Source: Bacteroidales bacterium (lineage in GTDB: Bacteria; Bacteroidota; Bacteroidia; Bacteroidales; UBA4181). From it: a DNA stretch of 7,023 nucleotides. Numbering within the stretch: position 1 is the first letter of the stretch; each line of letters starts with the position of its first letter. The DNA lies in the NCBI GenBank assembly GCA_031287245.1, contig JAITTD010000129.1, forward strand, positions 1-7,023. Reading direction: 5' to 3'. This document shows positions 1-6,316 of this stretch, piece after piece. The notes under the pieces are model-generated. The model saw only the letters and a list, made by a program, of their open reading frames with translations, was not told the DNA's origin and did not search any database. The position numbers and the translations under genes are program-made.

Positions 1-66
1 CAACTGTCAGTCCAACTCAAAAAACAGTATTTTGGCATCCATCCGGCAGGTGGCGTAACTGCATAA
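1..66 (+). CDS. possible C-terminal end of a plus-strand gene (partial)
   Basis: Frame 1 is open from the window edge to a TAA at 64-66 and would encode 21 residues ending in HPAGGVTA. The stop lies directly against the hairpin at 70-90, as expected for a gene converging on the minus-strand kdsD cluster. I do not recognise the peptide. The open stretch is short enough to occur by chance, and another plus frame is also open across this stretch, so this is a weak call resting mainly on position and unremarkable codon use. Confidence 0.3.
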   Translation, partial: QLSVQLKKQYFGIHPAGGVTA

Positions 67-90
67 AAAAACCGCAATATTTATGCGGTT
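65..90 (-). terminator. intrinsic terminator, minus-strand direction
   Basis: On the minus strand a 7-bp perfect stem AACCGCA/TGCGGTT with a 7-nt loop TAAATAT is followed at once by a run of T (plus-strand A-run 65-71). This is a standard Rho-independent terminator for transcripts coming from the right. It lies about 260 bp beyond the kdsD stop, with no other gene between, so it probably ends the serS-kdsA-kdsD transcript. The T-run is on the minus-strand side only, so it is less convincing for plus-strand transcripts. Confidence 0.65.
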
Positions 91-353
91 GTATGGCTTT
101 ATGGGCGTGGTTTTGCTTGTAATTAACCCTACATGCTAAAACAGGCAGCAAATGGCAGCAATAATTAACCTGTTATTAACGCAAAATGTACAATTTGTTT
201 TTGCGGTCTGCTAATCTATGTCTTTGTTTTTTTAGTCGGTTGCCGTTTTTTGTTTTGCACATTTTGTTTTTGCCCTTGTAGATGGGACACGCCGTAATTC
301 GTAATTCGTAATTTTTAATTCGTAATTGAAAGGGATTCGTAATTGAATTGAAA
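91..353. other. non-coding stretch downstream of kdsD
   Basis: I see no supportable gene here. The stretch is AT-rich with many T-runs, has a 9-bp repeat TAATTAACC at 120 and 162, and ends in the heptamer array listed separately. It probably forms the long 3' untranslated region between the kdsD stop and the terminator at 65-90. Confidence 0.6.
297..345. repeat. degenerate ATTCGTA heptamer array
   Basis: Reading the plus strand, ATTCGTA occurs at 297-303 and 304-310. A variant ATTTTTA follows at 311-317, then ATTCGTA at 318-324, a spacer ATTGAAAGGG, and a further ATTCGTA at 335-341 that continues into ATTG. The array ends less than 10 bp from the kdsD stop codon. A closely related 17-mer lies at 4458-4474 on the other strand, so the sequence is probably dispersed in this genome. 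No function can be assigned. Confidence 0.75.
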
Positions 354-1328
354 TCAATCTGTTATAAACGGTAATAAATCGCCTTCATCCACAATGCCTA
401 CCGCTATGCCTTCGCTGTTGGTGACCGGAGCATTGTCAATTTTTTTCTGACAGATGATTTTAGCGGCTTCTACCGCTTTCATACTGTCGGGTAGCGCTGT
501 GGGCTGCCGTGTCATCACTTCTGCTATGTTTTTTTCGAGTACAAACGGGTCTTTTTGCAGTTGGCGTCGCAGGTCGCCATCGGTGAAGAAACCGGCGATA
601 GAGCCGTTGGCATGGATGATGGTAGCTGCGCCGCTCTTGGTTTTGGTCATCACCAGCAGGGTGTCCTTCACGGTTGCGTCAAGCGGCACTATGGGGTTGC
701 GTTCGCCGCTTTGCATGATGTCTGCAACGCTGCAAGTGAGCAATTTGCCCAACATTCCGCCCGGATGGAAAAGAGCAAAATCATCCTGCTCAAAGTTTTT
801 CATCTTCATCAGGCTGAGCGCCAAAGCATCGCCTACGCCCAGCATGGCAGTGGTGCTCGATGTGGGAGCAAGGTTGTAGGGACAGGCTTCGTGCATGGGG
901 GGCAGAATAATGTTGATATCCGATATTTGCGCCAGTTTGGATTGCGCATGGCCGCTCATTCCTATGATGGTGATGTGCCGGTGTTTCAGCATGGGCAGTA
1001 TTTTGTTCAGTTCGTCGCTCTGTCCCGAAAAGGACAGGGCAAGCACAATGTCATGTTCTGTGACCATGCCGAGGTCGCCGTGTAACGCCTCGGTGGCATG
1101 GATGAACATGGCAGGTGTGCCGGTGGATGCGAGCGTAGCGGCTATTTTTCTGCCGATGATTCCGCTTTTCCCGATACCTGCTACTACCAATCTACCTGTA
1201 CAAGCGGCAATGGTCTGTACCGCTTTTACGAAATCATCGTTTATGGCGGCATTGCAGGCAGTCAATGAGGCGCTTTCGAGTTTGATAACTTCAAGTGCAA
1301 TGTTTTTTATTTCGGCAGATGTCATCAT
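354..1328 (-). CDS. kdsD: D-arabinose-5-phosphate isomerase (KpsF/GutQ/KdsD family)
   Basis: This cytosolic enzyme interconverts D-ribulose-5-phosphate and D-arabinose-5-phosphate, the first committed step of Kdo synthesis for lipopolysaccharide. The 324 residues match the family length. An N-terminal SIS (sugar isomerase) domain spans about residues 35-175, with GIGKSG (51-56), HGDLGM (83-88), SFSGQSDE (99-106) and PTSST (155-159). Two CBS domains follow (about 200-258 and 266-322). K54, E106, E147 and H188 correspond to K59, E111, E152 and H193 of E. coli KdsD, all at a constant offset of 5, so the active site looks intact. The start is ATG at 1328; a second in-frame ATG directly follows. 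There is no clear Shine-Dalgarno, as is usual in Bacteroidota. It lies 9 bp after kdsA, which uses its product, so KdsD is favoured over GutQ. The stop is TGA. Confidence 0.95.
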   Translation of the reverse strand: MMTSAEIKNIALEVIKLESASLTACNAAINDDFVKAVQTIAACTGRLVVAGIGKSGIIGRKIAATLASTGTPAMFIHATEALHGDLGMVTEHDIVLALSFSGQSDELNKILPMLKHRHITIIGMSGHAQSKLAQISDINIILPPMHEACPYNLAPTSSTTAMLGVGDALALSLMKMKNFEQDDFALFHPGGMLGKLLTCSVADIMQSGERNPIVPLDATVKDTLLVMTKTKSGAATIIHANGSIAGFFTDGDLRRQLQKDPFVLEKNIAEVMTRQPTALPDSMKAVEAAKIICQKKIDNAPVTNSEGIAVGIVDEGDLLPFITD

Positions 1329-1337
1329 GATAGGGTT

Positions 1338-2168
1338 TTATGCAGGAAATTCTTTTACAGTCCTGTCTAATGCAGAGGTTTGGCGTATGAGTTCCCTTGC
1401 ACTTTCGAAGGTGAGGGAATTGGGACCATCGGACAGTGCTTTTTCCGGATTGGGATGGGATTCAAAGAAGATACCGGCTATGCCTACCGCCGTAGCCGCG
1501 CGAGCCAATACAGGCGCCAGGTTGCGGTCGCCTCCGGTGGCGTTACCCAGTGCGCCGGGCTTTTGTACCGAGTGTGTGGCGTCGAAAATTACAGGGTAGC
1601 CCAGTTGCTTCATAAGGTGCAGCGAGCGCATATCCACGATCAAATCGCCATAGCCGAAACTACTGCCGCGTTCGGTGAGTAGTATGTTGCGGTTGCCCGT
1701 TGATTCAATCTTTTTCACAATGTTTTCCATGTTTTGCGGTGCAAGAAACTGTCCTTTTTTCACATTGACCACCTTGCCCGTTTCGGCGCAAGCCAGCACC
1801 AAATCGGTTTGTCGGCACAGGAAGGCGGGTATTTGCAGAATATCGGCAACTTCGGCGCAACGTTCCGCCTGCTGCGGCTCGTGTACGTCCACCAGCACCG
1901 GAGTTTGCAGTTCCTGCCTGGCAAGGGCAAGAATACGCAAGCCTTCATCCAAGCCCGGACCGCGGTACGCATGGATGGAACTGCGGTTAGCCTTGTCAAA
2001 CGACGCTTTGAGGATGAATGGCTGCTGCATGGCGTCCGCTATCTTTTTCAGCGAACGGACTGTATCCAAATATCCTTCCTCGCTTTCGATGATGCAGGGA
2101 CCGCCGATGAAAACGAGCGGAAGGTCATTGGCTATATCAATATGCTGTATCTGTATTTTTTGTTGCAT
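1338..2168 (-). CDS. kdsA: 3-deoxy-D-manno-octulosonate-8-phosphate synthase, metal-dependent type
   Basis: This enzyme condenses phosphoenolpyruvate with arabinose-5-phosphate to Kdo-8-phosphate in the cytosol; the adjacent kdsD makes the sugar substrate. The 276-residue protein is a full-length DAHP-synthase-fold TIM barrel. Visible motifs are GGPCIIESEE (22-31), KASFDKANRSS (54-64), VNVKKGQFLAPQ (134-145), LTERGSSFGYGDL (164-176), DATHSVQKPG (196-205) and SHPNPEKALSDGPN (237-250). C25, H199, E236 and D247 line up at a constant offset of 14 with the metal ligands C11, H185, E222 and D233 of the Aquifex aeolicus enzyme. The metal-independent E. coli enzyme has Asn in place of that Cys. The start lies 4 bp after the serS stop and the stop 9 bp before kdsD, so the three genes are almost certainly cotranscribed. 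Confidence 0.96.
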   Translation of the reverse strand: MQQKIQIQHIDIANDLPLVFIGGPCIIESEEGYLDTVRSLKKIADAMQQPFILKASFDKANRSSIHAYRGPGLDEGLRILALARQELQTPVLVDVHEPQQAERCAEVADILQIPAFLCRQTDLVLACAETGKVVNVKKGQFLAPQNMENIVKKIESTGNRNILLTERGSSFGYGDLIVDMRSLHLMKQLGYPVIFDATHSVQKPGALGNATGGDRNLAPVLARAATAVGIAGIFFESHPNPEKALSDGPNSLTFESARELIRQTSALDRTVKEFPA

Positions 2169-2172
2169 TGCT

Positions 2173-3447
2173 TCAGTTGATTATTTCGTATCCTGTATAT
2201 TTGTGCAAAGCCTTTGGAAGCCTTATCCCATCGGCTGTTTGACCGTTTTCCATCAGTGCGGCTACGATGCGGGGCAATGCCAGCGCGCTGCCGTTGAGTG
2301 TGTGTGCCAACACCGGCTTTTTGCTGTTTTCGTCGCGATAGCGCAATTTCAACCGGTTTGCCTGAAACGACTCAAAATTGGATACCGAACTGACTTCGAG
2401 CCACATTTTTTGGGCGGCTGAAAACACCTCGAAATCAAAGGTCAACGCAGAGGTAAAACTCATGTCGCCGCCGCACAGTTTCACGATGCGATAGGGTAAT
2501 TCCAACTTTTGCACCAAAGTCTCAACGTGTTTCACCATTTCGTCCAGTGCTGCGTAGGAATGTTCGGGATGCTCCAACCGAACGATTTCCACTTTGTCGA
2601 ACTGGTGCAGACGGTTCAATCCGCGCACGTCTTTGCCGTAAGAACCGGCTTCGCGGCGGAAGCAAGGGGTGTATGCAGTCATTTTCACAGGGAAATCGGA
2701 TGCATCGAGAATAACATCGCGGTATATGTTGGTAACAGGCACTTCCGCTGTTGGGATGAGGTAGAAATTGTCCACCGTTGCGTGATACATTTGTCCTTCC
2801 TTGTCGGGAAGTTGTCCTGTGCCGAAACCGGAATCTTCATTGACCATCAGCGGCGGTATCACCTCTTTGTAGCCTTCCGCAGTGGCTTCGTCGAGGAAAA
2901 AAGAAATCAAAGCGCGTTGCAGTTTTGCGCCTTTGCCTTTGTACACAGGAAATCCGGCGCCTGTCAATTTCACGCCAAGTTCAAAATCAATCAAATCATA
3001 TTTTTTTGCCAATTCCCAGTGCGGCAAAGCATGGTCGGGTAGGGTAGGGGACTGCCCGCCAGAGCGCACCACCACGTTGTCGGCGGCTGTTTTGCCAACC
3101 GGAACTGAGGTGTGAGGCACATTGGGCAACAGTACAGTCAACTCTTTCAGTTGGCGTTCCGCATCGTCCTGTATATCAGTTAGTTCTGCTGCTTTTTGCT
3201 TCAACTCGGCAACTGCTTGTTTGGCTGTTTCTGCCGCTTCTTTCTGCCCCGATTTCATCAAAGCGCCAATTTCCTTCGCCTGCGTGTTCAATTCTGCCTG
3301 AATCCGGTCAGCCTGCGCCTGATTTTTTTTGCGCCGTGCATCGGTATCAAGGATTTTGCCGATAATTTCAGCAGCGTCAAAGCCTTTGATTGCCAACTTT
3401 TGGATGACTTCATCCTTATTGTCTTCGATAAATTTGATAGTCAACAT
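2173..3447 (-). CDS. serS: seryl-tRNA synthetase
   Basis: This class II aminoacyl-tRNA synthetase charges tRNA-Ser (and tRNA-Sec where present) with serine. The 424 residues are the usual bacterial length. Residues about 25-105 are Lys/Glu/Gln/Ala-rich and form the long antiparallel coiled-coil arm that grips the tRNA variable arm. The catalytic domain follows: the motif 1 region is around EVIPPLMVNEDSGFGTGQLP (195-214), the serine-binding TAE is at 233-235, motif 2 is FRREAGSYGKDVRGLNRLHQF (263-283), and motif 3 lies around LNGSALALPRIVAALMENGQ (384-403). All expected elements are present. The gene starts about 40 bp after the terminator behind rpmA, so it has its own promoter or depends on read-through; I could not identify a clear promoter. 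It heads the serS-kdsA-kdsD cluster. Confidence 0.97.
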   Translation of the reverse strand: MLTIKFIEDNKDEVIQKLAIKGFDAAEIIGKILDTDARRKKNQAQADRIQAELNTQAKEIGALMKSGQKEAAETAKQAVAELKQKAAELTDIQDDAERQLKELTVLLPNVPHTSVPVGKTAADNVVVRSGGQSPTLPDHALPHWELAKKYDLIDFELGVKLTGAGFPVYKGKGAKLQRALISFFLDEATAEGYKEVIPPLMVNEDSGFGTGQLPDKEGQMYHATVDNFYLIPTAEVPVTNIYRDVILDASDFPVKMTAYTPCFRREAGSYGKDVRGLNRLHQFDKVEIVRLEHPEHSYAALDEMVKHVETLVQKLELPYRIVKLCGGDMSFTSALTFDFEVFSAAQKMWLEVSSVSNFESFQANRLKLRYRDENSKKPVLAHTLNGSALALPRIVAALMENGQTADGIRLPKALHKYTGYEIIN

Positions 3448-3488
3448 CTTTTTTTGCCTTATATTGTGATTAACCTTTTGCTATAAAC

Positions 3489-3516
3489 AAAAAATCTCCT
3501 GCCATACAACAGGAGA
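3489..3516 (-). terminator. intrinsic terminator after rpmA
   Basis: On the minus strand a 7-bp stem TCTCCTG/CAGGAGA (plus-strand arms 3495-3501 and 3510-3516) with an 8-nt loop is followed by six T residues (plus-strand A-run 3489-3494). It lies 32 bp after the rpmA stop, so it should end the rplU-rpmA transcript and separate it, at least partly, from serS. Confidence 0.75.
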
Positions 3517-3548
3517 ACTTTTCTTTTCGGTGACAAGTGTCTGTTGCC

Positions 3549-3809
3549 CTACACTGCAAGCGGCAATACTGACACGTATGATTTGTTGTCGTTTTTTTTG
3601 CGGAACTCAATGGTACCATCCACCAATGCAAAAAGCGTGTGGTCGCGACCAATGCCTACATTCACACCGGGATAATGTTTCGTGCCGCGTTGGCGCACCA
3701 AAATATTACCGGCTTTGCATACTTGCCCGCCGAACAACTTAACACCTAATCTTTTACTTTCGGATTCACGACCATTGCGCGAACTTCCGACGCCTTTTTT
3801 ATGTGCCAT
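3549..3809 (-). CDS. rpmA: 50S ribosomal protein L27
   Basis: L27 is a small basic protein of the large ribosomal subunit whose flexible N-terminal tail reaches toward the peptidyl transferase centre and contacts tRNA. The 86 residues match the bacterial length. The start MAHKKGVGSSRNGRES is the canonical tail. There is no cleavable leader of the kind known in Firmicutes. GNILVRQRGTKHYPG (34-48) fits the L27 family signature, and GIGRDHTLFAL follows. It begins 12 bp after the rplU stop, with a purine-rich GAAGAG just upstream of the ATG. The stop is TAG. rplU-rpmA is a near-universal bacterial pair. Confidence 0.98.
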   Translation of the reverse strand: MAHKKGVGSSRNGRESESKRLGVKLFGGQVCKAGNILVRQRGTKHYPGVNVGIGRDHTLFALVDGTIEFRKKNDNKSYVSVLPLAV

Positions 3810-3821
3810 TTTCTCTTCTTT

Positions 3822-4133
3822 TTATGCTTTGATATCTTCTATTAATAACTGGGTGAAATCCTGACGGTGACCGTTCAGTTTTTGATACCCTTTTCTTCTT
3901 TTTTTCTTGAAAACCAACACCTTATCTCCGCGAACATGGGAAACAATGGATGTGTCCACCGCTGCGCCTTCAACGACCGGGGTACCCACTTTCACACTGC
4001 TTTCATCATCAATCAGATACACCTTATCAAACGATAATTTTGCACCTGCTTCGCCTTCTTGACGGTGTACAAATATTTTTTGGTCTTTGCTTACTTTAAA
4101 CTGCTGACCTGCGATTTCTACTATTGCGTACAT
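3822..4133 (-). CDS. rplU: 50S ribosomal protein L21
   Basis: L21 is a 23S rRNA-binding protein of the large subunit. The 103 residues match the family length. The N-terminus MYAIVEIAGQQFKVSKDQ and the basic C-terminal KKKRRKGYQKLNGHRQDFT (76-94) are characteristic of L21. It is the first gene of the rplU-rpmA operon, with an excellent Bacteroidota promoter immediately upstream and no other gene between. The leader between the predicted transcription start and the ATG at 4133 is short, around 20 nt, and has no Shine-Dalgarno sequence, which is common in this phylum. Confidence 0.98.
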   Translation of the reverse strand: MYAIVEIAGQQFKVSKDQKIFVHRQEGEAGAKLSFDKVYLIDDESSVKVGTPVVEGAAVDTSIVSHVRGDKVLVFKKKRRKGYQKLNGHRQDFTQLLIEDIKA

Positions 4134-4157
4134 GATATGTCATATTATTTCGGGCTG

Positions 4158-4188
4158 CAAAGGTAGATAATTTTTATTGAGCAACAAA
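4158..4188 (-). promoter_or_regulatory. Bacteroidota-type promoter of rplU-rpmA
   Basis: On the minus strand TTTG (plus-strand CAAA 4185-4188) is followed by a 19-bp spacer and TACCTTTG (plus-strand CAAAGGTA 4158-4165). This is an exact match to the Bacteroides primary sigma consensus TTTG, 19-21 bp, TAnnTTTG. The -7 element ends 24 bp before the rplU ATG, placing transcription start roughly at 4150-4155. Confidence 0.8.
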
Positions 4189-4230
4189 TTTTTTTTAATA
4201 ATTTTTCATCTAAATCCTGTTTTTTCATAT

Positions 4231-4461
4231 TTACCGGCTTTTAGTATTGCCCTCTATCCTGCAAGCGACCTCTTTTCCGCTGAATGCGATGCCCAAAAGA
4301 ATCACTTTCCTGCCAAGAAAGGGTTCGTAATAGCGTTTCTCGCGGATTTGCGCGATGGCTTGGGCAAGCAGCGTGTCGAGTTTTTTGGTGGCGTGGTATT
4401 TCAATTCTACCACCGTTGCCGCAGTTCTGTCACCCTGCCTGATAATGCTTGCCGAGTAATT
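4231..4461 (-). pseudogene. C-terminal remnant of a PD-(D/E)XK nuclease (AAA-ATPase/DUF1703 type)
   Basis: The frame reads about 75 residues from near 4461 to a TAA at 4231-4233. It contains RTAATVVELKYHATKKLD, then AQAIAQIREKRYYEPF, then GRKVILLGIAF and GKEVACRIE. This is the tail of the large Bacteroidota family that joins an AAA-ATPase-like domain to a PD-(D/E)XK nuclease domain. ELK would be the E-x-K catalytic half-motif, and the Gln/Tyr helix with the following hydrophobic strand closes the fold. Full family members are usually over 500 residues; the ATPase domain and most of the nuclease are absent. Upstream the frame meets a stop at 4477-4479 inside the phosphoesterase gene. The first GTG is at 4413, but no initiation signal is evident. 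It is best read as a decayed 3' fragment cut off by a rearrangement. Confidence 0.75.
4253..4306 (-). repeat. 54-bp direct repeat, copy 1 (inside nuclease remnant)
   Basis: It is identical at 52 of 54 positions to 6356-6409, including an unbroken 43-bp match, in the same orientation and 2,103 bp apart. On the minus strand it encodes VILLGIAFSGKEVACRIE, the conserved end of the nuclease family. The two copies bracket the phosphoesterase gene. Confidence 0.9.
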
Positions 4462-4474
4462 ACGACTTACGAAT
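4458..4474 (-). repeat. 17-bp relative of the ATTCGTA array
   Basis: The minus strand reads ATTCGTAAGTCGTAATT, which differs at one position from 297-313 on the plus strand. It covers the last codons and stop of the phosphoesterase gene and sits at the boundary with the nuclease remnant. Confidence 0.55.
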
Positions 4475-6316
4475 GATTACTATTCTTCCATTACTGCCAT
4501 TAGTATAAGTTCCCAAAAGCAGAGCATTCATCCTGTCAATATATATTCCATTAAAATATCCCGTAATATTTTCGTCCGGGCGGAAATATTCTTCGATAAA
4601 ACTATCTCCATTGTCTGACAAATATCTATAGGTCTGTCCGTTGTAAGTAAATACCATCACTTTTTTTAATGCCTTGTGGTAAAACACCGATTGCATATTG
4701 CGCTGTGCATTGTTTACACCCACCCATGATGCACCATCTGTGGACTTACACATTCTGCTTGTGCCGGCAACGCCAACAATCATCATCCCGTTTGTCCCAA
4801 TATCAGAACCAAAGCGAGAATCGTTTCCAACGATAGAACCGGAATATGTAAAAGTGAGTCCGTTTGTAGATTTATAAACATTGGTGGAATTCAATGCTGC
4901 AATGAAAAAAGCCTTTTGATTATCAGACCAAAACAATGCAATGCAGCGTGATGGCAATCCTTCCGGAGCAACGACTGTAAAAGTAACTAAATCGGTGGAT
5001 GTTATAATGTTTTCGTTGTTGTCTACAGATATGACTAATCTGCCTAAATCAGGAGACCACGCTAAGCCCATACATCGCGAACTGATGCCGCCAGGAGTTT
5101 TTCTTTGTATCCATGAAATACCGTCTTTGGATGTTTGAATCACCAAATTAGTCGAAAAAGCAACCGCAACGAATGTGTCATATTCAGGCACATATATAAT
5201 TTTGGGCTCGGCGACAAATACATTTGGAACCTCTGTCCAATCTATTGCATCAGACGAATAAAAGACGCTTGTGCCGCATGCGGCCACAATCCGGTTAAGT
5301 TTGCTCGAATATGCAATTGCTGATACATTTCCTATTTTTGATAAAACTGCAACAGCCACTTCTTCAGAAAGTGCCGAGTATCCCCCCTTCGCCATGGCAG
5401 CAATATATTTGTCTTCACAATCGTGAAAACCATTGATGGATAGATTCAACGATTTGTCAATTTCCACGATGGCAAAACTGTTATTTTCAGGAAAGGTGCC
5501 TTCAATCATTCCTTTCAGTGTGAAATAATGAATATTGTTGCGAAAACTGTACTGTCCCTGATGACGATGCCCTTGAAAAACGGCAAGAACGTTGTTTTTT
5601 CGTTCCAGTATATCAACAACCTCTGCTGCATTTTTAACAAAGACATCTGTACGTTCCGAAGAAAAATAATCAAGTAATTGATGCACAAATACCACAACGG
5701 GATATTGGCTGTTCAATTCTTTTTCCAGCCAAAGTTTTTCGTGGTCAGGGATGAATGTTTTTGTCCAGTCAAAATGGTCCTTGCGGAAAAGTAAATCGTA
5801 ATCCGAACCATCTTCGTTGTAGTTGGCATCCAATACAATAAACTTTATCTTCTTTTTTACAAAGGAATAATAGTTTTTGCCTTTTACTTTTCCGCTGTTT
5901 TCCGTATGTGCCAGAAAATCGGCTTTGGAAAGGCTGTCCATGTCGTGGTTTCCCAGCACATGGTACCTGTCGCCTTTGAATTTTTTGAACTCATGCTCTA
6001 TCTCATCAAGAAAGGATAGCGTTTGTATCCTGTCCGGATTTTCCCCTTGATCTTTAAAATCGCCCAATTCAATGACAAAATCCAAGTTGCTCCTGTTAAA
6101 GACAGTGATTGCTTCATGAAGTTTGTCCATACTGTGCTTGTGATAGCGGGTTCCGCTGCTTTTCCGATTCGCATAATGTAAGTCCGTAACCATCCCAAAA
6201 CGGATGACTGGTTTATCTTTGCTGCCAACGGATGCCTGCAAATCCGGATAAGGGCATACCAAAAAGCCGGAAATGCCGCAGGAAACTTTTATAAATGTTC
6301 GTCTATCCATTTTCAT
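4460..6316 (-). CDS. exported metallophosphoesterase with C-terminal beta-propeller
   Basis: The 618 residues form three parts. Residues 1-28 look like a Tat-type signal (RRTFIK at 5-10, a hydrophobic stretch, possible cleavage after A28); C21 gives only a poor lipobox. Residues about 36-300 are a calcineurin-like phosphoesterase with a complete dinuclear-metal ligand set: DLH (D45, H47), GD (D86), GNHD (N123), H212 and GHRH (H250, H252). The RYHKHSMDKLHEAI segment recalls the ADP-ribose/CDP-alcohol diphosphatase (ADPRM) branch, but the substrate is unknown. Residues about 325-618 carry six Asp-box-like S-x-D/N-G-x-x-W/F motifs ending at W360, W402, F446, F489, W531 and F573, spaced 42-44 residues, plus a seventh partial repeat. 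This indicates a six- or seven-bladed sialidase-like propeller, probably for binding. The ATG at 6316 overlaps the preceding TAA; M3 is an alternative start. By spot counts its GC content (roughly 40-45%) is below that of kdsA (about 55%). Confidence 0.85.
   Translation of the reverse strand: MKMDRRTFIKVSCGISGFLVCPYPDLQASVGSKDKPVIRFGMVTDLHYANRKSSGTRYHKHSMDKLHEAITVFNRSNLDFVIELGDFKDQGENPDRIQTLSFLDEIEHEFKKFKGDRYHVLGNHDMDSLSKADFLAHTENSGKVKGKNYYSFVKKKIKFIVLDANYNEDGSDYDLLFRKDHFDWTKTFIPDHEKLWLEKELNSQYPVVVFVHQLLDYFSSERTDVFVKNAAEVVDILERKNNVLAVFQGHRHQGQYSFRNNIHYFTLKGMIEGTFPENNSFAIVEIDKSLNLSINGFHDCEDKYIAAMAKGGYSALSEEVAVAVLSKIGNVSAIAYSSKLNRIVAACGTSVFYSSDAIDWTEVPNVFVAEPKIIYVPEYDTFVAVAFSTNLVIQTSKDGISWIQRKTPGGISSRCMGLAWSPDLGRLVISVDNNENIITSTDLVTFTVVAPEGLPSRCIALFWSDNQKAFFIAALNSTNVYKSTNGLTFTYSGSIVGNDSRFGSDIGTNGMMIVGVAGTSRMCKSTDGASWVGVNNAQRNMQSVFYHKALKKVMVFTYNGQTYRYLSDNGDSFIEEYFRPDENITGYFNGIYIDRMNALLLGTYTNGSNGRIVIIRKS

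Noticed and set aside
297..345. CRISPR array or origin iterons
   Set aside because: The units are 7 bp, without unique spacers of constant length; no cas or replication gene is nearby.
454..1599. Long plus-strand open frames opposite kdsD and the 3' part of kdsA
   Set aside because: They lie antisense to two well-conserved genes with intact motifs; their translations are low-complexity, Ser/Cys/Met-rich and resemble no family.
1675..3042. Plus-strand open frames opposite kdsA and serS
   Set aside because: They are antisense shadows of conserved genes, with no recognisable domains or initiation signals.
3470..3652. 60-codon minus-strand frame overlapping rpmA
   Set aside because: It overlaps the L27 gene in another frame and runs through the terminator hairpin; there is no family resemblance.
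4177..4476. 99-codon plus-strand frame opposite the nuclease remnant
   Set aside because: The minus strand carries clearly recognisable nuclease-family sequence over the same bases; the plus reading does not look like a protein family.
5515..6228. Additional minus-strand frames within the phosphoesterase gene
   Set aside because: They are alternative frames inside a gene with complete metal-ligand motifs in the main frame.
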